A DNA stretch of 64,000 nucleotides from Gp6-AA40 sp963772955 (GCA_963772955.1 CAVYZF010000007.1:62001-126000); one strand, 5' to 3'. Positions 1-9,300 are shown, counted from the stretch's first letter. Made by a program: numbers and translations. The notes: generated by a model not told the origin, from the letters alone.

Positions 1-82
1 GGGCGGCGGCGGCAGTTCGTGCACTGTCGCGAAAACAGGCGCGTTTTGACAGAATCTGTACTGGACTCCGGCCAAAGACCGG

Positions 83-111
83 TTGACACTATTACTCGGA
101 GCGCGTAATTA
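83..111 (+). promoter_or_regulatory. possible promoter before the DUF1592 gene
   Basis: TTGACA at 83-88 is a perfect -35 match and lies 17 nt before TAATTA (106-111), which is a poor -10 match. A second perfect TTGACA lies at 46-51 without a good partner. The placement about 20 nt before the ATG is reasonable, but the weak -10 keeps confidence low. Confidence 0.25.
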
Positions 112-130
112 AGGCGTGGGGGAACGCTTG

Positions 131-2605
131 ATGATGAGAATCCTGATGGCGGGCTGCGCGGCAGCACTGTCGGTCGCCGTGGTTGCTGGACAAACGAGCC
201 AGCCCACGTCCACTTCCAGGCCGGCGGCTGCGCGACCGCAATCCGCCCCGCAGGCTCCCACCCCCATCAAGTCCGTGGCTACGACCAGCGCGGAAGACGC
301 AACGAAGTCCCGTGCGCTTGTCGATCAGTACTGTGTAACCTGCCACAACGCCCGGCTCAAGACAGGCGGGCTGGTCCTGGACAAAGAGCAGGTGGACTTC
401 TCTCGCCTCGCGGATCACGCGGAGTTAGCGGAGAAGGTCGTGCGCAAGGTGCGTGCTGGCCTGATGCCCCCAACGAACTCGCGGCGGCCGGATGCGGCAA
501 CGATGGAGTCGTTCCTCCGGTTCATGGAGACCGCGCTCGACGCGGACGCGTCGCAGCATCTCCCTGCACCCGGGCTCCATCGCCTCAATCGTACCGAGTA
601 CGCCAACGCGATTCGTGATCTGCTCTCGCTCGAAGTCGACTCGACGAAGTTCCTGCCGCCGGACGACTCGACCCGTGGGTTCGACAACATCGCCGGCGCG
701 CTGACGATGTCGCCTGCGCTGATGGAAGCGTATCTGTCGGCGTCTGGAAAGATCAGCCGCCTGGCGATCGGTGACGTGAGCGCGCCGACGCAGGCGGTCT
801 TTGACGTTCCTGCGGACACGGCGCAGAACCATCACATCGAAGGCCTGCCGTTCGGCACTCGCGGCGGGATGCTGATCAAGTATCAGTTCCCGGCTGACGG
901 CCTGTACTCGTTCAACGTCAAGGGCGTCACTGGTTACTTCCAGGCGGTGCTCGGTCAGATCACCGGCGAACAGCTCGAGGTCACCATCGACGGCGAACGC
1001 GTGAAGCTGTTCGACTGGGACAAGGAGATCAAGAACACGACGGGCAACGGCAAGTCCACGCCGCGTGTTCCGATTACTGCAGGTCTTCACACCGTTGGCG
1101 TGACCTTCATCGCGACCAACGATCTGCCCGGGACGGAGTTGAACCGGCCATTCCAGCGGACGATGAACACGCCTGGCGAGATTCCGGGCTTCCAGTTCTA
1201 TCCGCATGTCGGCCAGGTGACGATCGAGGGGCCGTTCGACGCGAAGGGCGCAGCCGACACCGCCAGCCGCCGCAAGATCTTTGTCTGCACGCCGAAGACG
1301 CCGCGTGAGGAATCGGCATGCGCCCGCACGGTTGTCTCGACGCTTGCGCGGCACGCGTTCCGTCGGCCTGTGAATGCGGCAGACGTGAACGGCCTGCTCG
1401 AGTTCTACAAGGAAGGTCGTGAGGAAGGCGGCGGGTTCGAGAACGGCATCGAATCGGCGTTGCAGCGCATCCTTGCTGACCCGGAGTTCATCTATCGTGG
1501 CGAGCCGGAGCCGGCCAACCTCGTGCCCGGCAAGAGCTATCGCATCAGCGATCTCGCGCTCGCGTCGCGTCTCTCGTTTTTCTTGTGGAGCAGCATCCCG
1601 GACGACGAGTTGATCGACATCGCGGCGAAAGGACAGCTCAAGGATCCGGCGGTGCTCGAGCAGCAGGTGCGTCGCATGCTGCGCGATCCGAGGTCGCAGG
1701 CACTCGTGTCCAACTTCACCGGGCAGTGGCTGGGCGTTCGTGCACTGCGGACCGCCGAGCCGGTCGTGAATCTATTCCCCGACTTCGACGACAACCTGCG
1801 CAGCGCGTTTCAGCGCGAGATCGAGCTGTTCTTCGCGAGCGTCGTCCAGGAGGACCGGAGCGTCGTCGACCTGCTGAACGCCAACGATACGTTCGTGAAC
1901 GAGCGGCTCGCGAAGCACTACGGGATCCCGAGCATCTACGGCCCGCAGTTCCGTCGCGTCACGCTGCCGGCGGAACTGGACATGCGCCGCGGCCTGCTCG
2001 GCAAGGGCGCGCTCATGACGGTGACGTCTGCGGCAGCGCGCACGTCACCCGTCACGCGCGGGAAGTGGTTCCTGCAGACGTTCCTCGGCGTCGAGCCGCC
2101 GCAGCCTCCGCCAGACGTGCCCGCCTTCAAGGAGCGCGTCGTCGACACCACCGGCAATACCAAGCCGCCGACGATGAAGCAGTCGCTGGAGATGCACCGC
2201 ATCAGCCCGACCTGTGCGTCATGTCATCAGATTTTCGAGCCGATGGGGATCGCGCTCGAGAACTTCGATGCGATCGGCGCATGGCGAACGCTCGACGAGG
2301 GCGTGCCGATCGATGCGACCGGCGTGCTGCCTGACGGCACGAAGGTCGACGGAGCGATCACGCTGCGCAATGCGCTCATGAAGTACTCCGATCAGTTCGT
2401 GCGCGTCGTCACCGAGAAGCTGATGACGTATGCACTTGGCCGCGGCGTCGAGTATCAGGACATGCCGATGGTTCGCGCGATCGCGCGTGATGCGGCGGCG
2501 AACAAGTACCACTTCTCGTCCCTCGTGATGGGAATTGTGAAGAGCGCTCCGTTCCAGATGAATCAGAAGGCAGTCGATCGCGCCGAGCAGCGCGCAGCCC
2601 GTTAG
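131..2605 (+). CDS. exported DUF1592/DUF1588/DUF1585 cytochrome-type protein
   Basis: An 824-residue exported protein of the planctomycete/acidobacterial cytochrome type. A signal peptide covers residues 1-20. A c-type heme motif CVTCH lies at 68-72 (PSCyt1-like). A DUF1587-like segment follows at about 148-210, then a beta-rich insert, a DUF1595-like segment at 396-455, DUF1592 at 470-600, DUF1588 at about 618-715 with a second CASCH heme motif near 695, and DUF1585 at 740-815. This order is standard for the family, whose biochemical role is not established; electron transfer outside the cytoplasm is the usual inference. An in-frame GTG at 116 would add five residues, but the ATG at 131 gives a cleaner signal peptide. 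It is followed 19 nt later by its usual partner, a DUF1552 protein. Confidence 0.88.
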   Translation: MMRILMAGCAAALSVAVVAGQTSQPTSTSRPAAARPQSAPQAPTPIKSVATTSAEDATKSRALVDQYCVTCHNARLKTGGLVLDKEQVDFSRLADHAELAEKVVRKVRAGLMPPTNSRRPDAATMESFLRFMETALDADASQHLPAPGLHRLNRTEYANAIRDLLSLEVDSTKFLPPDDSTRGFDNIAGALTMSPALMEAYLSASGKISRLAIGDVSAPTQAVFDVPADTAQNHHIEGLPFGTRGGMLIKYQFPADGLYSFNVKGVTGYFQAVLGQITGEQLEVTIDGERVKLFDWDKEIKNTTGNGKSTPRVPITAGLHTVGVTFIATNDLPGTELNRPFQRTMNTPGEIPGFQFYPHVGQVTIEGPFDAKGAADTASRRKIFVCTPKTPREESACARTVVSTLARHAFRRPVNAADVNGLLEFYKEGREEGGGFENGIESALQRILADPEFIYRGEPEPANLVPGKSYRISDLALASRLSFFLWSSIPDDELIDIAAKGQLKDPAVLEQQVRRMLRDPRSQALVSNFTGQWLGVRALRTAEPVVNLFPDFDDNLRSAFQREIELFFASVVQEDRSVVDLLNANDTFVNERLAKHYGIPSIYGPQFRRVTLPAELDMRRGLLGKGALMTVTSAAARTSPVTRGKWFLQTFLGVEPPQPPPDVPAFKERVVDTTGNTKPPTMKQSLEMHRISPTCASCHQIFEPMGIALENFDAIGAWRTLDEGVPIDATGVLPDGTKVDGAITLRNALMKYSDQFVRVVTEKLMTYALGRGVEYQDMPMVRAIARDAAANKYHFSSLVMGIVKSAPFQMNQKAVDRAEQRAAR

Positions 2606-2624
2606 TAGCGAGGCCCGACATCAT

Positions 2625-3974
2625 ATGTTCATTACCAAGAAGCACATCTCCCGGAGAACGGTCCTGCGCGGGGCAGGGGCCGCACTGTCATTGCCGTTCC
2701 TTGATGCGATGGTGCCCGCGGCGACGGCGCTCGCCCAGACAGCAGCTGCACCGAAGCCGCGATTCGTCGGCTGCTTCGTGCCGCATGGAATGGCGCCGGG
2801 GTATTGGGTGCCGCAGACCGAAGGCGCGCTCGCCGGTGAGTTGCCCTTCAACTGGACGCCGCTCGAGCCGTTTCGCAATCAGACGGTGATCCTGAGCGGC
2901 TTGCATTCCCGATCGGCCGAGCCGCCTCCGGGTGTCACGGGTGCCGACCACTGGGTTGCGTCTGCGTTCCTGTGCGCCAACAAGCCAAAGAAGACGGCTG
3001 GTGCTGACGTCTATAACGGGACCACGATCGATCAGATCATCGCGCAGAAGATCGGCCAGGAAAACCTGATGCCGTCGATGCAGCTGGCGGTGGAGGATCC
3101 AGGCGCCAACTCGAGCAACTGCGGCGAGGGCTACAGCTGCACCTATACGAACACGATCTCGTGGTCGTCGCCGACGTCGCCGCTGCCGATGGAGTTGAAT
3201 CCGCAGGTCGTGTTCGAGCGCATGTTCGGAGACGGGAGCACGGCGGAACTGCGGGCGGCCCGCAGGAAGCGCGACCAGAGCATTCTCGATTCACTCACCG
3301 GAAGCCTGGCGCGCCTCCGCAAGGACGTCAGCGCATCGGATCGTCAACGCATCGACGAGTACGCGCAGAATGTGGACGAGATCGAGCGACGGCTGCAGAT
3401 CGCGATGAAAGCGTCCAACGTCGTGCCCGAGAACGTGGCCGTGCCAGTGGGAGTGCCGCAGACATTCGACGAGCACATCAAGCTCCAGTTCGATCTACTG
3501 GCGCTCGCGTTCGAGGCGGACATCACGCGTGTCGGCACGCTGCTCTTCGCTCGCGACCTGACGGGCCGCACCTACCCCGAGTGCGAGGCGCCGACGGCTG
3601 GCTTCCACGGCGTGTCGCATCACGGTGAGGACCCGCGCCGCATCGCCGAGCTCGCGAAGATCAACGTCTATCACGTGAAGATGATCGCGCACCTCGCCGA
3701 CCGGCTCTCGAAGAAGCTGGACGGCGACGGCACGCTGCTCGATCACACGATGATTCTCTATGGCAGCAACATGGGGAACTCGAATCAGCACGTGCACTAC
3801 GACGTGCCGCACGTGCTCGTGGGTGGGTTGAATGGCAAGTTGAAGGGTGGCCGGCATCTCGCGTATCCGTCCAAGACAGTGCCAACGGGCAACCTGCTCC
3901 TGAGCATCCTCGACAAATACGACATCCACCAGGACAGCATCGGCGACAGTACAGGCCGTCTGGAGGCTCTGTGA
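2625..3974 (+). CDS. Tat-exported DUF1552 protein
   Basis: A 449-residue DUF1552 protein. The N-terminus has a twin-arginine type signal (SRRTVLRG near residue 10, hydrophobic stretch, cleavage near ALAQT). The body carries family segments such as FVPHGMAPGYW, HSRSAEPPPGVTGADHW and, near the end, LYGSNMGNSNQHVHYDVPHVL. The family is related to DUF1501-type, alkaline-phosphatase-like proteins and has no proven function. It almost always accompanies DUF1592 proteins, as here. The Tat signal implies export in folded form, possibly with a metal cofactor. Its stop codon overlaps the GTG start of the next gene (GTGA), so the two are probably translationally coupled. Confidence 0.88.
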   Translation: MFITKKHISRRTVLRGAGAALSLPFLDAMVPAATALAQTAAAPKPRFVGCFVPHGMAPGYWVPQTEGALAGELPFNWTPLEPFRNQTVILSGLHSRSAEPPPGVTGADHWVASAFLCANKPKKTAGADVYNGTTIDQIIAQKIGQENLMPSMQLAVEDPGANSSNCGEGYSCTYTNTISWSSPTSPLPMELNPQVVFERMFGDGSTAELRAARRKRDQSILDSLTGSLARLRKDVSASDRQRIDEYAQNVDEIERRLQIAMKASNVVPENVAVPVGVPQTFDEHIKLQFDLLALAFEADITRVGTLLFARDLTGRTYPECEAPTAGFHGVSHHGEDPRRIAELAKINVYHVKMIAHLADRLSKKLDGDGTLLDHTMILYGSNMGNSNQHVHYDVPHVLVGGLNGKLKGGRHLAYPSKTVPTGNLLLSILDKYDIHQDSIGDSTGRLEAL

Positions 3975-5857
3975 CACGCACGAAGACCACGAAGGGCGCG
4001 AAGAGCACGATGGACATGAAACGGACGAGAGCCTTCGGGCTTTGCGGTTTCGTGATCTTCGTGCTCACCGTGAGCTTCGTGTCGCTGCCGAAGGCAGCGG
4101 GCAAGAGCGATGTCGCGGACGCGGCGGCGCGCGGTGACAAGACAGCCGTGCAGTCGCTGATCGCGCAGAAGGCTGACGTGAACGCGCCACAGGCAGATGG
4201 TGCCACGGCTCTTCACTGGGCCGTCTTCAAGAGCAACAGAGAGCTGGTCGACATCCTGCTCAAGGCCGGAGCGAACCCGAAGGCCGTCAATCGCGAAGGT
4301 TCGTCTCCGATGTGGCTCGCCAGCGTCAATGGTGACGCCGCAGTCATCGAGGCGTTGCTCACTGCCGGTGCCGATCCCAACGAAAAGCTTCCGCTCGGAC
4401 GGACACCGCTGATGACCGCGTCGCGAACCGGCAACGTCGCAGCGATGAAGGTGCTCGTCGATCGCGGCGCGGACGTGAACGCGCGAGAGACTCAGCGCGG
4501 TACCACGCCGTTGATGTGGGCGGCCGATGAGGGCCATGCCGCGGCGGTGAAGTTCCTGATCGAGCATGGCGCCGACGTCGCGGCGCGATCGAATCCAGCG
4601 CAGCGTGGGCGAGGCCCGGCGCTCGGCAAGGCAAACGATCCCCGCAAGGCTGTCGCCGCGCAGGGCGCCGCGGTTGCTGCGGGCAATGCGCTCGACTTGC
4701 GTCAGATCCGAGAGGCGGCGGGAGACGTGTCGGCCGCGGGCCGTGGTGGCCGGGCCGGGGGTGCGGCTGCGAATGCAGGAGGCGGACGTGGCCGGGGGGC
4801 CGGCCGCGGTGATGGCACCCCGACTGGAGCTGCGGGAGACGATCAACCCGACGACGCGGCCGCGGCGGCAGTGGGGTTCGCGCGCCGGACGCCAGCGCCC
4901 AATGACGGCGGTGCGCTGTCACCGCTCATTTACGCGACGCGCGCCAACGATCTCGAATCAGTGAAGGTATTGCTCGCCGCCGGTGCGGACATCAATCAGA
5001 CCTCGGGTTACGGCTGGAGCCCGCTGCTCGTCGCGACGCAGAACCGCTACTACAAGCTCGGGGCATATCTGCTCGATCACGGTGCCGATCCGAACCTGGC
5101 GAACAAGGGTGGATGGGTCCCGTTGTATCTGGCGACCGACAATCGCAACATCGAGAACGGCGATTACCCGGTCCGCAAGGGCGACATGGACCACCTCGAG
5201 TTCATCACGTTGCTGCTCGACAAGGGCGCCAACGTGAACGCCCGCGTCAAGGACAGTACCGAGACGCGGACGGTCTTCACCAACCAGTGGCTCGACGAAA
5301 ACGGTGCAACGGCGTTTTTCCGCGCATCTCAGTCAGGCGATATCGCATTGATGAAAGTGTTGCTGGCGAAGGGCGCCGATCCGAAGATCGCGACAACACT
5401 TGGTGTGACGGCGCTCCACGTTGCAGCAGGGATCGGCTGGGTCGAAGGCATCACCTATGAGTGGTCGCACCAGTCGACTCTCGACGCTGTGAAGGTTCTC
5501 CTGGAGTTGGGTCTCGACGCGAATGCCCAGGCGGACACGGGACGCACGGCGCTTCACGGCGCAGCGCACAAGGGCCGAGCCGACGTGATCCAGGTCCTCG
5601 CCGACAATGGCGCCAAGCTCGATGTGCGCGACTACGGCAACACCGATAATCGCGGCGGCAAGCTCGCGGTCCACACATGGCAGGCTGTCGACTACGCCGA
5701 CGGGTTGGTGCGTGTCGGTGTGCAGTCGGCGATTCCGCACCAGGAGGCGGGCCTGCTCTTGCGGAAGCTCATGAGGGCGCAGGGACTGCCAACGCCGCCT
5801 GAAGGTCGCACGCTGGAGTCCATCTGCATCACCGAGGCTTGCGATACCGGACAGTAA
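3971..5857 (+). CDS. exported ankyrin repeat protein
   Basis: A 628-residue ankyrin protein. The N-terminus is basic and then hydrophobic (GLCGFVIFVLTVSFVSL), so it is probably exported. About five ankyrin repeats lie at 50-210, recognisable by repeated G-A-D-x-N and G-x-T-x-L signatures. A Gly/Ala/Arg-rich linker follows at about 213-300, then a second set of repeats at 310-560. The GTG start at 3971 has GGAGG at 3962-3966 and overlaps the preceding stop by 4 nt; an ATG at 4010 is an alternative. Ankyrin stacks bind proteins, so it may hold the DUF1592/DUF1552 pair or a partner, but this is inference. The DNA coding for the signal sequence consists of CACGAAG/CTTCGTG repeats. Confidence 0.85.
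   Translation: MTRTKTTKGAKSTMDMKRTRAFGLCGFVIFVLTVSFVSLPKAAGKSDVADAAARGDKTAVQSLIAQKADVNAPQADGATALHWAVFKSNRELVDILLKAGANPKAVNREGSSPMWLASVNGDAAVIEALLTAGADPNEKLPLGRTPLMTASRTGNVAAMKVLVDRGADVNARETQRGTTPLMWAADEGHAAAVKFLIEHGADVAARSNPAQRGRGPALGKANDPRKAVAAQGAAVAAGNALDLRQIREAAGDVSAAGRGGRAGGAAANAGGGRGRGAGRGDGTPTGAAGDDQPDDAAAAAVGFARRTPAPNDGGALSPLIYATRANDLESVKVLLAAGADINQTSGYGWSPLLVATQNRYYKLGAYLLDHGADPNLANKGGWVPLYLATDNRNIENGDYPVRKGDMDHLEFITLLLDKGANVNARVKDSTETRTVFTNQWLDENGATAFFRASQSGDIALMKVLLAKGADPKIATTLGVTALHVAAGIGWVEGITYEWSHQSTLDAVKVLLELGLDANAQADTGRTALHGAAHKGRADVIQVLADNGAKLDVRDYGNTDNRGGKLAVHTWQAVDYADGLVRVGVQSAIPHQEAGLLLRKLMRAQGLPTPPEGRTLESICITEACDTGQ
3979..4081 (+). repeat. CACGAAG inverted repeat cluster in the ankyrin signal peptide
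   Basis: CACGAAG occurs at 3979-3985 and 3988-3994. Its reverse complement CTTCGTG occurs at 4057-4063 and 4075-4081, with TTTCGTG at 4048-4054. The cluster spans the start codon region and the hydrophobic signal segment of the ankyrin gene. Confidence 0.6.
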
Positions 5858-5863
5858 AAACCA

Positions 5864-5924
5864 GGCGGGTCTAAAGACCCGCCTCTACCTGCCCACGTTG
5901 TAGCGGCGAGTCTTTAGACTCGCC
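5864..5924. repeat. GTAG-hairpin REP-like pair (BIME-like)
   Basis: There are two units of the form GTAG, one base, then a near-perfect hairpin. Unit A lies on the minus strand at 5888-5864: its stem-loop is GGCGGGTCTTTAGACCCGCC and its GTAG reads from 5888. Unit B lies on the plus strand at 5900-5924: GTAG, C, then GGCGAGTCTTTAGACTCGCC. The units face each other with 11 bp between their GTAG ends. A 5' GTAG tetranucleotide at the foot of a palindrome is the hallmark of REP elements mobilised by TnpA-REP (RAYT). The pair begins 7 nt after the ankyrin stop and could also end its transcript. Confidence 0.7.
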
Positions 5925-5932
5925 GACCCGCA

Positions 5933-7444
5933 TTGTTGACTCACACTCCCGATTACATCGTGATTGGCGCCGGATCGTCCGGATGCGTGGTTGCCAATCG
6001 TCTGTCTGTCGATCCGTCCGTCCGTGTGCTGCTCATCGAAGCAGGCGATTCCGGCGAGAAGGACGCGGCGATCACGACACCTGGCCGATGGACGTCGCTC
6101 ATGGGATCGCAGTACGACTGGAATTACGCGACCGAGCCAGAGCCGGCGCTGGCAGAGCGCAGCATGCCCACGCCCCGAGGGCGGGTCTTCGGTGGGTCGA
6201 GCGCCATCAACGCGATGGTCCACACGCGCGGCGACCGGCGATGTTTCGACGCATGGCGCGCGCTCGGAAATCCTGGATGGGGCTACGACGACCTGCTGCC
6301 GCTCTTCAAGCGCTCGGAACGGAACGATGGCGGTGCGTCGGCGTACCGCGGCGCTGATGGCCCTCTCGCTGTCAGTCGCTGTCACGATTCGCACGCGAGC
6401 CACCACGCGTTCCTGGCGGCCGCGTCGGAGCAGGGCTTTCGCGTGGACCCGGCGCACGACTTCAACATTGCCGATCCGGCCGGCGTCGCCGGGTTTTATC
6501 AGCGAAACATCCTGAATGGCCGACGGCATAGCGCAGCCGCGGCCTTTCTTGCTCCGGCGATGTCTCGACCGAACTTCGAGATCTATTCCCGCGCTCGCGT
6601 AACGAGGCTGCTGATCGAGAGGGAACGCGCGGTCGGCGTCGAGTACGTGCGTGATGGCAGCAGGGAGCGAATGCGCGCGCATGCCGCACGCGAGGTCGTG
6701 CTGTGCGCCGGTGCCATCGAGTCGCCGCGACTGCTCATGTTGTCCGGAGTGGGCAGCGCAGAGCATCTGCGCGCGCATGGCATTGACGTCGATGCCGATC
6801 TTCCAGGCGTCGGCCGTAACCTGCAGGATCATCTCAAGCTCTCCGTTCGGTGGGAGGGGCGCACGACACTGCCTGGCTCGATGGTGACCGCAGGCCTGTT
6901 TGCGTCGTCGAGCGCACCAGCCGTGCCTGACCTTCAGTTCTACGTTGGGCGTGGCGTCGATCAGCCCGATGAACTGGTGAGCCTCACCGTGTCCCTGGTG
7001 AGACCGCAGTCTCGTGGCTCGGTGACGCTGCGGTCGGCAGATCCGTTCGCGCCGCCGGTGATTCGGGTCAACTACCTCCAGGCGGATGCGGATGTGACGG
7101 CGCTCCTCGAAGGCGTGCATCTGACGCGACGGTTCGGCAATTCACGCGCGTACGACAGCGTCCGTGCACAGGAGGTCGAACCCGGAGCAACCGTGACATC
7201 GCCGCGCGAACTGGAGGCCTTCATTCGCCAGAAGGCGGACACGATCTATCACCTTGCAGGGACGTGCCGCATGGGGCCAGAGAGCGACACCCAGGCGGTT
7301 GTCGACTCGTATCTGCGAGTGCGAGGTGTGGATTCGCTTCGCGTGGCAGACGCGTCGATCATGCCCGAGGTCGTGAATGCGCCGACACACGCCGCCTGCG
7401 TGGTGATAGGCGAGAAGTGTGCGGATCTGATCAGTGGCCGATGA
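5933..7444 (+). CDS. GMC family FAD oxidoreductase (choline dehydrogenase-like)
   Basis: A 503-residue glucose-methanol-choline oxidoreductase. The ADP-binding GxGxxG lies at residues 12-17 (IGAGSSG). The GMC signature region reads PRGRVFGGSSAINAM, and a second one reads GAIESPRLLMLSGVG. The C-terminal catalytic region has YHLAGTCRMG and then VNAPTHAACVVIGEK. It oxidises an alcohol group using FAD; the substrate cannot be told from sequence. There is no signal peptide, so it is cytoplasmic. It is slightly short for the family (about 530-550) because of a compact substrate-binding half. The start is TTG (5933 or 5936) just after the REP pair. Its 3' end overlaps the convergent AsmA-like gene by 14 nt. 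Confidence 0.88.
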   Translation: MLTHTPDYIVIGAGSSGCVVANRLSVDPSVRVLLIEAGDSGEKDAAITTPGRWTSLMGSQYDWNYATEPEPALAERSMPTPRGRVFGGSSAINAMVHTRGDRRCFDAWRALGNPGWGYDDLLPLFKRSERNDGGASAYRGADGPLAVSRCHDSHASHHAFLAAASEQGFRVDPAHDFNIADPAGVAGFYQRNILNGRRHSAAAAFLAPAMSRPNFEIYSRARVTRLLIERERAVGVEYVRDGSRERMRAHAAREVVLCAGAIESPRLLMLSGVGSAEHLRAHGIDVDADLPGVGRNLQDHLKLSVRWEGRTTLPGSMVTAGLFASSSAPAVPDLQFYVGRGVDQPDELVSLTVSLVRPQSRGSVTLRSADPFAPPVIRVNYLQADADVTALLEGVHLTRRFGNSRAYDSVRAQEVEPGATVTSPRELEAFIRQKADTIYHLAGTCRMGPESDTQAVVDSYLRVRGVDSLRVADASIMPEVVNAPTHAACVVIGEKCADLISGR

Positions 7445-8948
7445 TGCGGCCCTTGTCGAGACCGAAGGACGGCTGATCGACTGTCCCTGAGACGACGATC
7501 GGCACCACAGCGCCGGCTCCGTTCTTGCGGAACAGCGGGTCGACCACCTTCAGGAGCAGCGATTTGATTCCGGTGGTGGTCTTCGAAAGCGGTGCGTCGA
7601 GGATGAGCGAGCCCTCGAAATCCAGTCGCTGCGTCGGGAGTCCATAGTTGCCACCGAGTGCGACGCGTGCCCCCTCGACGGAGAACTCAAACTTCGGGAG
7701 ATCCAGGCGGCCATTGCGCAGGGCAAAATCTCCGCCGAAGTCGGCCATGACGTCGCTGACCTGCTCGTTTCCGGGCTCGCCGCGTCCGCGGCGGCTCAAC
7801 TCGTCAATCTTGCCCTGCACGGTGTCGGATGTGAACTGACCGCGCCGGATGTTGAACGACCCTTTCAGCTGAAGCTTCTGCACGACGTCGATGTCGCCGG
7901 GAGGAATGACGAGCCCGGTTTTGAGTCGAATCGCGCCACGCATCGCGGGCTTCTGGGCCTTGACCGCCAGTCGGAGGAAATCTTCGAAGCGGCCATCGGC
8001 GCTCACGTTGAGCGCGATCGTTCGCCCCTTCGCACCGGGCGCGCCTGCAATCGATCCCTTTGCGAGGATGTGTGAACGCCCGAGCGTGGCGTCGACTTGC
8101 TCGAGATGGACGTCGCCGTTTGTTCCATCGACGACGGCGATGAATCGGGTGTCGAGATTGAGGGGCTGATGCGCGAGATCGAGCTGAAAGTCGGGGGTCG
8201 TGGTCGTGCCCTTGACCGTGATGTGTTCGAGTACACCGGCGAACGATCCGGTCGAATTCAAAATACCGCCAATACCTTTGATCGTGTCCAGGCGAGCGTT
8301 TGCGAACTCGTAGTCACCCGACAACGGCGACGAACGTGGTTCGTAGGTATTCCACGGACCAAACGATCCAGAGCTCTTGATGAGACCGTGTGGCTTCGGG
8401 TTCGTCAGCTGCGCCTCGTAGCGACCCGCGTGATCGAAGCTGAAGTCATGGAAGGTGACTGTCTCGAGGTCGAAATTGAGCGGCAGCTTCTCAGGGTTGT
8501 CGGGCAGGATACGCAGCAACCCGCGTGTCGCCCTGATCTCGTTGATGTCAAGGTCGCGTGCGCCGCGCAGGCCCGACCCCCTGGGCTTCGGTCCGCGAGC
8601 GATGTCCACCTGAAACCCCTCGACCTCGACGACGTCGATCGAGCGCTTGAACAGGTCGAAGAGCGAGCCCGAGGCGTGGAAATGATCGACGCGAATGAAA
8701 GGCAGACGGTGCTGGTCTCCGTTGCGAATGAGCGACAATCCATGCCCTTCGATCGCGAGGCGGGGGAAGATCGTGATCGAGACATCTTCGATGTGTGCCG
8801 TCGCGTCGAGTCGAGCCTCGATGATCCGGGTGAGCTCCTGGCCGGTTCGGTGCGCCGCCCATTGACTACGAAGAACGGCAACCCCGAGCGCGACCGCGAG
8901 TCCCGCGACCATCAGGACGCCAAGCACGATCTTCGATGCACGCGTCAT
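7431..8948 (-). CDS. AsmA-like / DUF748 envelope protein
   Basis: A 505-residue protein with one N-terminal membrane segment (residues 5-25) followed by a long beta-rich body, as in AsmA/TamB/DUF748 proteins. The start region DATAHIEDVSITIFPRLAIEG and the repeated short beta segments fit the family. AsmA-like proteins span the periplasm and affect outer-membrane lipid and protein homeostasis. The direct homologue and role here are not identifiable. It is convergent with the GMC gene and overlaps its last 14 nt, leaving no room for a separate terminator. Confidence 0.75.
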   Translation of the reverse strand: MTRASKIVLGVLMVAGLAVALGVAVLRSQWAAHRTGQELTRIIEARLDATAHIEDVSITIFPRLAIEGHGLSLIRNGDQHRLPFIRVDHFHASGSLFDLFKRSIDVVEVEGFQVDIARGPKPRGSGLRGARDLDINEIRATRGLLRILPDNPEKLPLNFDLETVTFHDFSFDHAGRYEAQLTNPKPHGLIKSSGSFGPWNTYEPRSSPLSGDYEFANARLDTIKGIGGILNSTGSFAGVLEHITVKGTTTTPDFQLDLAHQPLNLDTRFIAVVDGTNGDVHLEQVDATLGRSHILAKGSIAGAPGAKGRTIALNVSADGRFEDFLRLAVKAQKPAMRGAIRLKTGLVIPPGDIDVVQKLQLKGSFNIRRGQFTSDTVQGKIDELSRRGRGEPGNEQVSDVMADFGGDFALRNGRLDLPKFEFSVEGARVALGGNYGLPTQRLDFEGSLILDAPLSKTTTGIKSLLLKVVDPLFRKNGAGAVVPIVVSGTVDQPSFGLDKGRIIGH

Positions 8949-8993
8949 GTGTGCGTTCTCATACGCCTGCGAGCCGGTGCCAGTGACGAGGCG

Positions 8994-9215
8994 CTACGCA
9001 TTGCGCCGACCAAGAGCAATCAGTGCGACCCCGGATGCCGCGGCAGCGATGCCCACGAGCGGCGGCACGGAGACATGCTTCTCCGTTTCCGTCTGCACTT
9101 CGATGGGGCCGATGTCGATAGCCTTCTTCCGTTCCGTGTAAGGAATCGCCGGCCATACGAGCACCGCCAGTCCCACGAGCAATAGAACGATGCCCAGAGC
9201 GAAGAGTCCTCTCAT
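8994..9215 (-). CDS. small two-helix membrane protein, DUF3185-like
   Basis: A 73-residue protein with two membrane helices (about 4-22 and 50-68) joined by a polar loop containing ERKKAIDIGPIEVQTETEK. It resembles small DUF3185-type inner-membrane proteins; the family call is tentative. The start at 9215 has GGGAGG at good spacing. The ATG-proximal side faces the divergent pair of small membrane proteins at 9551-10086, so the region may be a stress-type module. Confidence 0.65.
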   Translation of the reverse strand: MRGLFALGIVLLLVGLAVLVWPAIPYTERKKAIDIGPIEVQTETEKHVSVPPLVGIAAAASGVALIALGRRNA

Positions 9216-9300
9216 CGATGTGCCTCCCTGCATTCAGTCATCACCATCGAGGAAGCCAACAGCACGTTCCGTGCCCTAGTTCGATGCTCGGTCACGACGT

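Noticed and set aside
425..1354. Long open frame antisense to the DUF1592 gene
   Set aside because: Arg-rich, no recognisable domain, and wholly covered by a gene with clear family motifs; typical shadow in GC-rich DNA.
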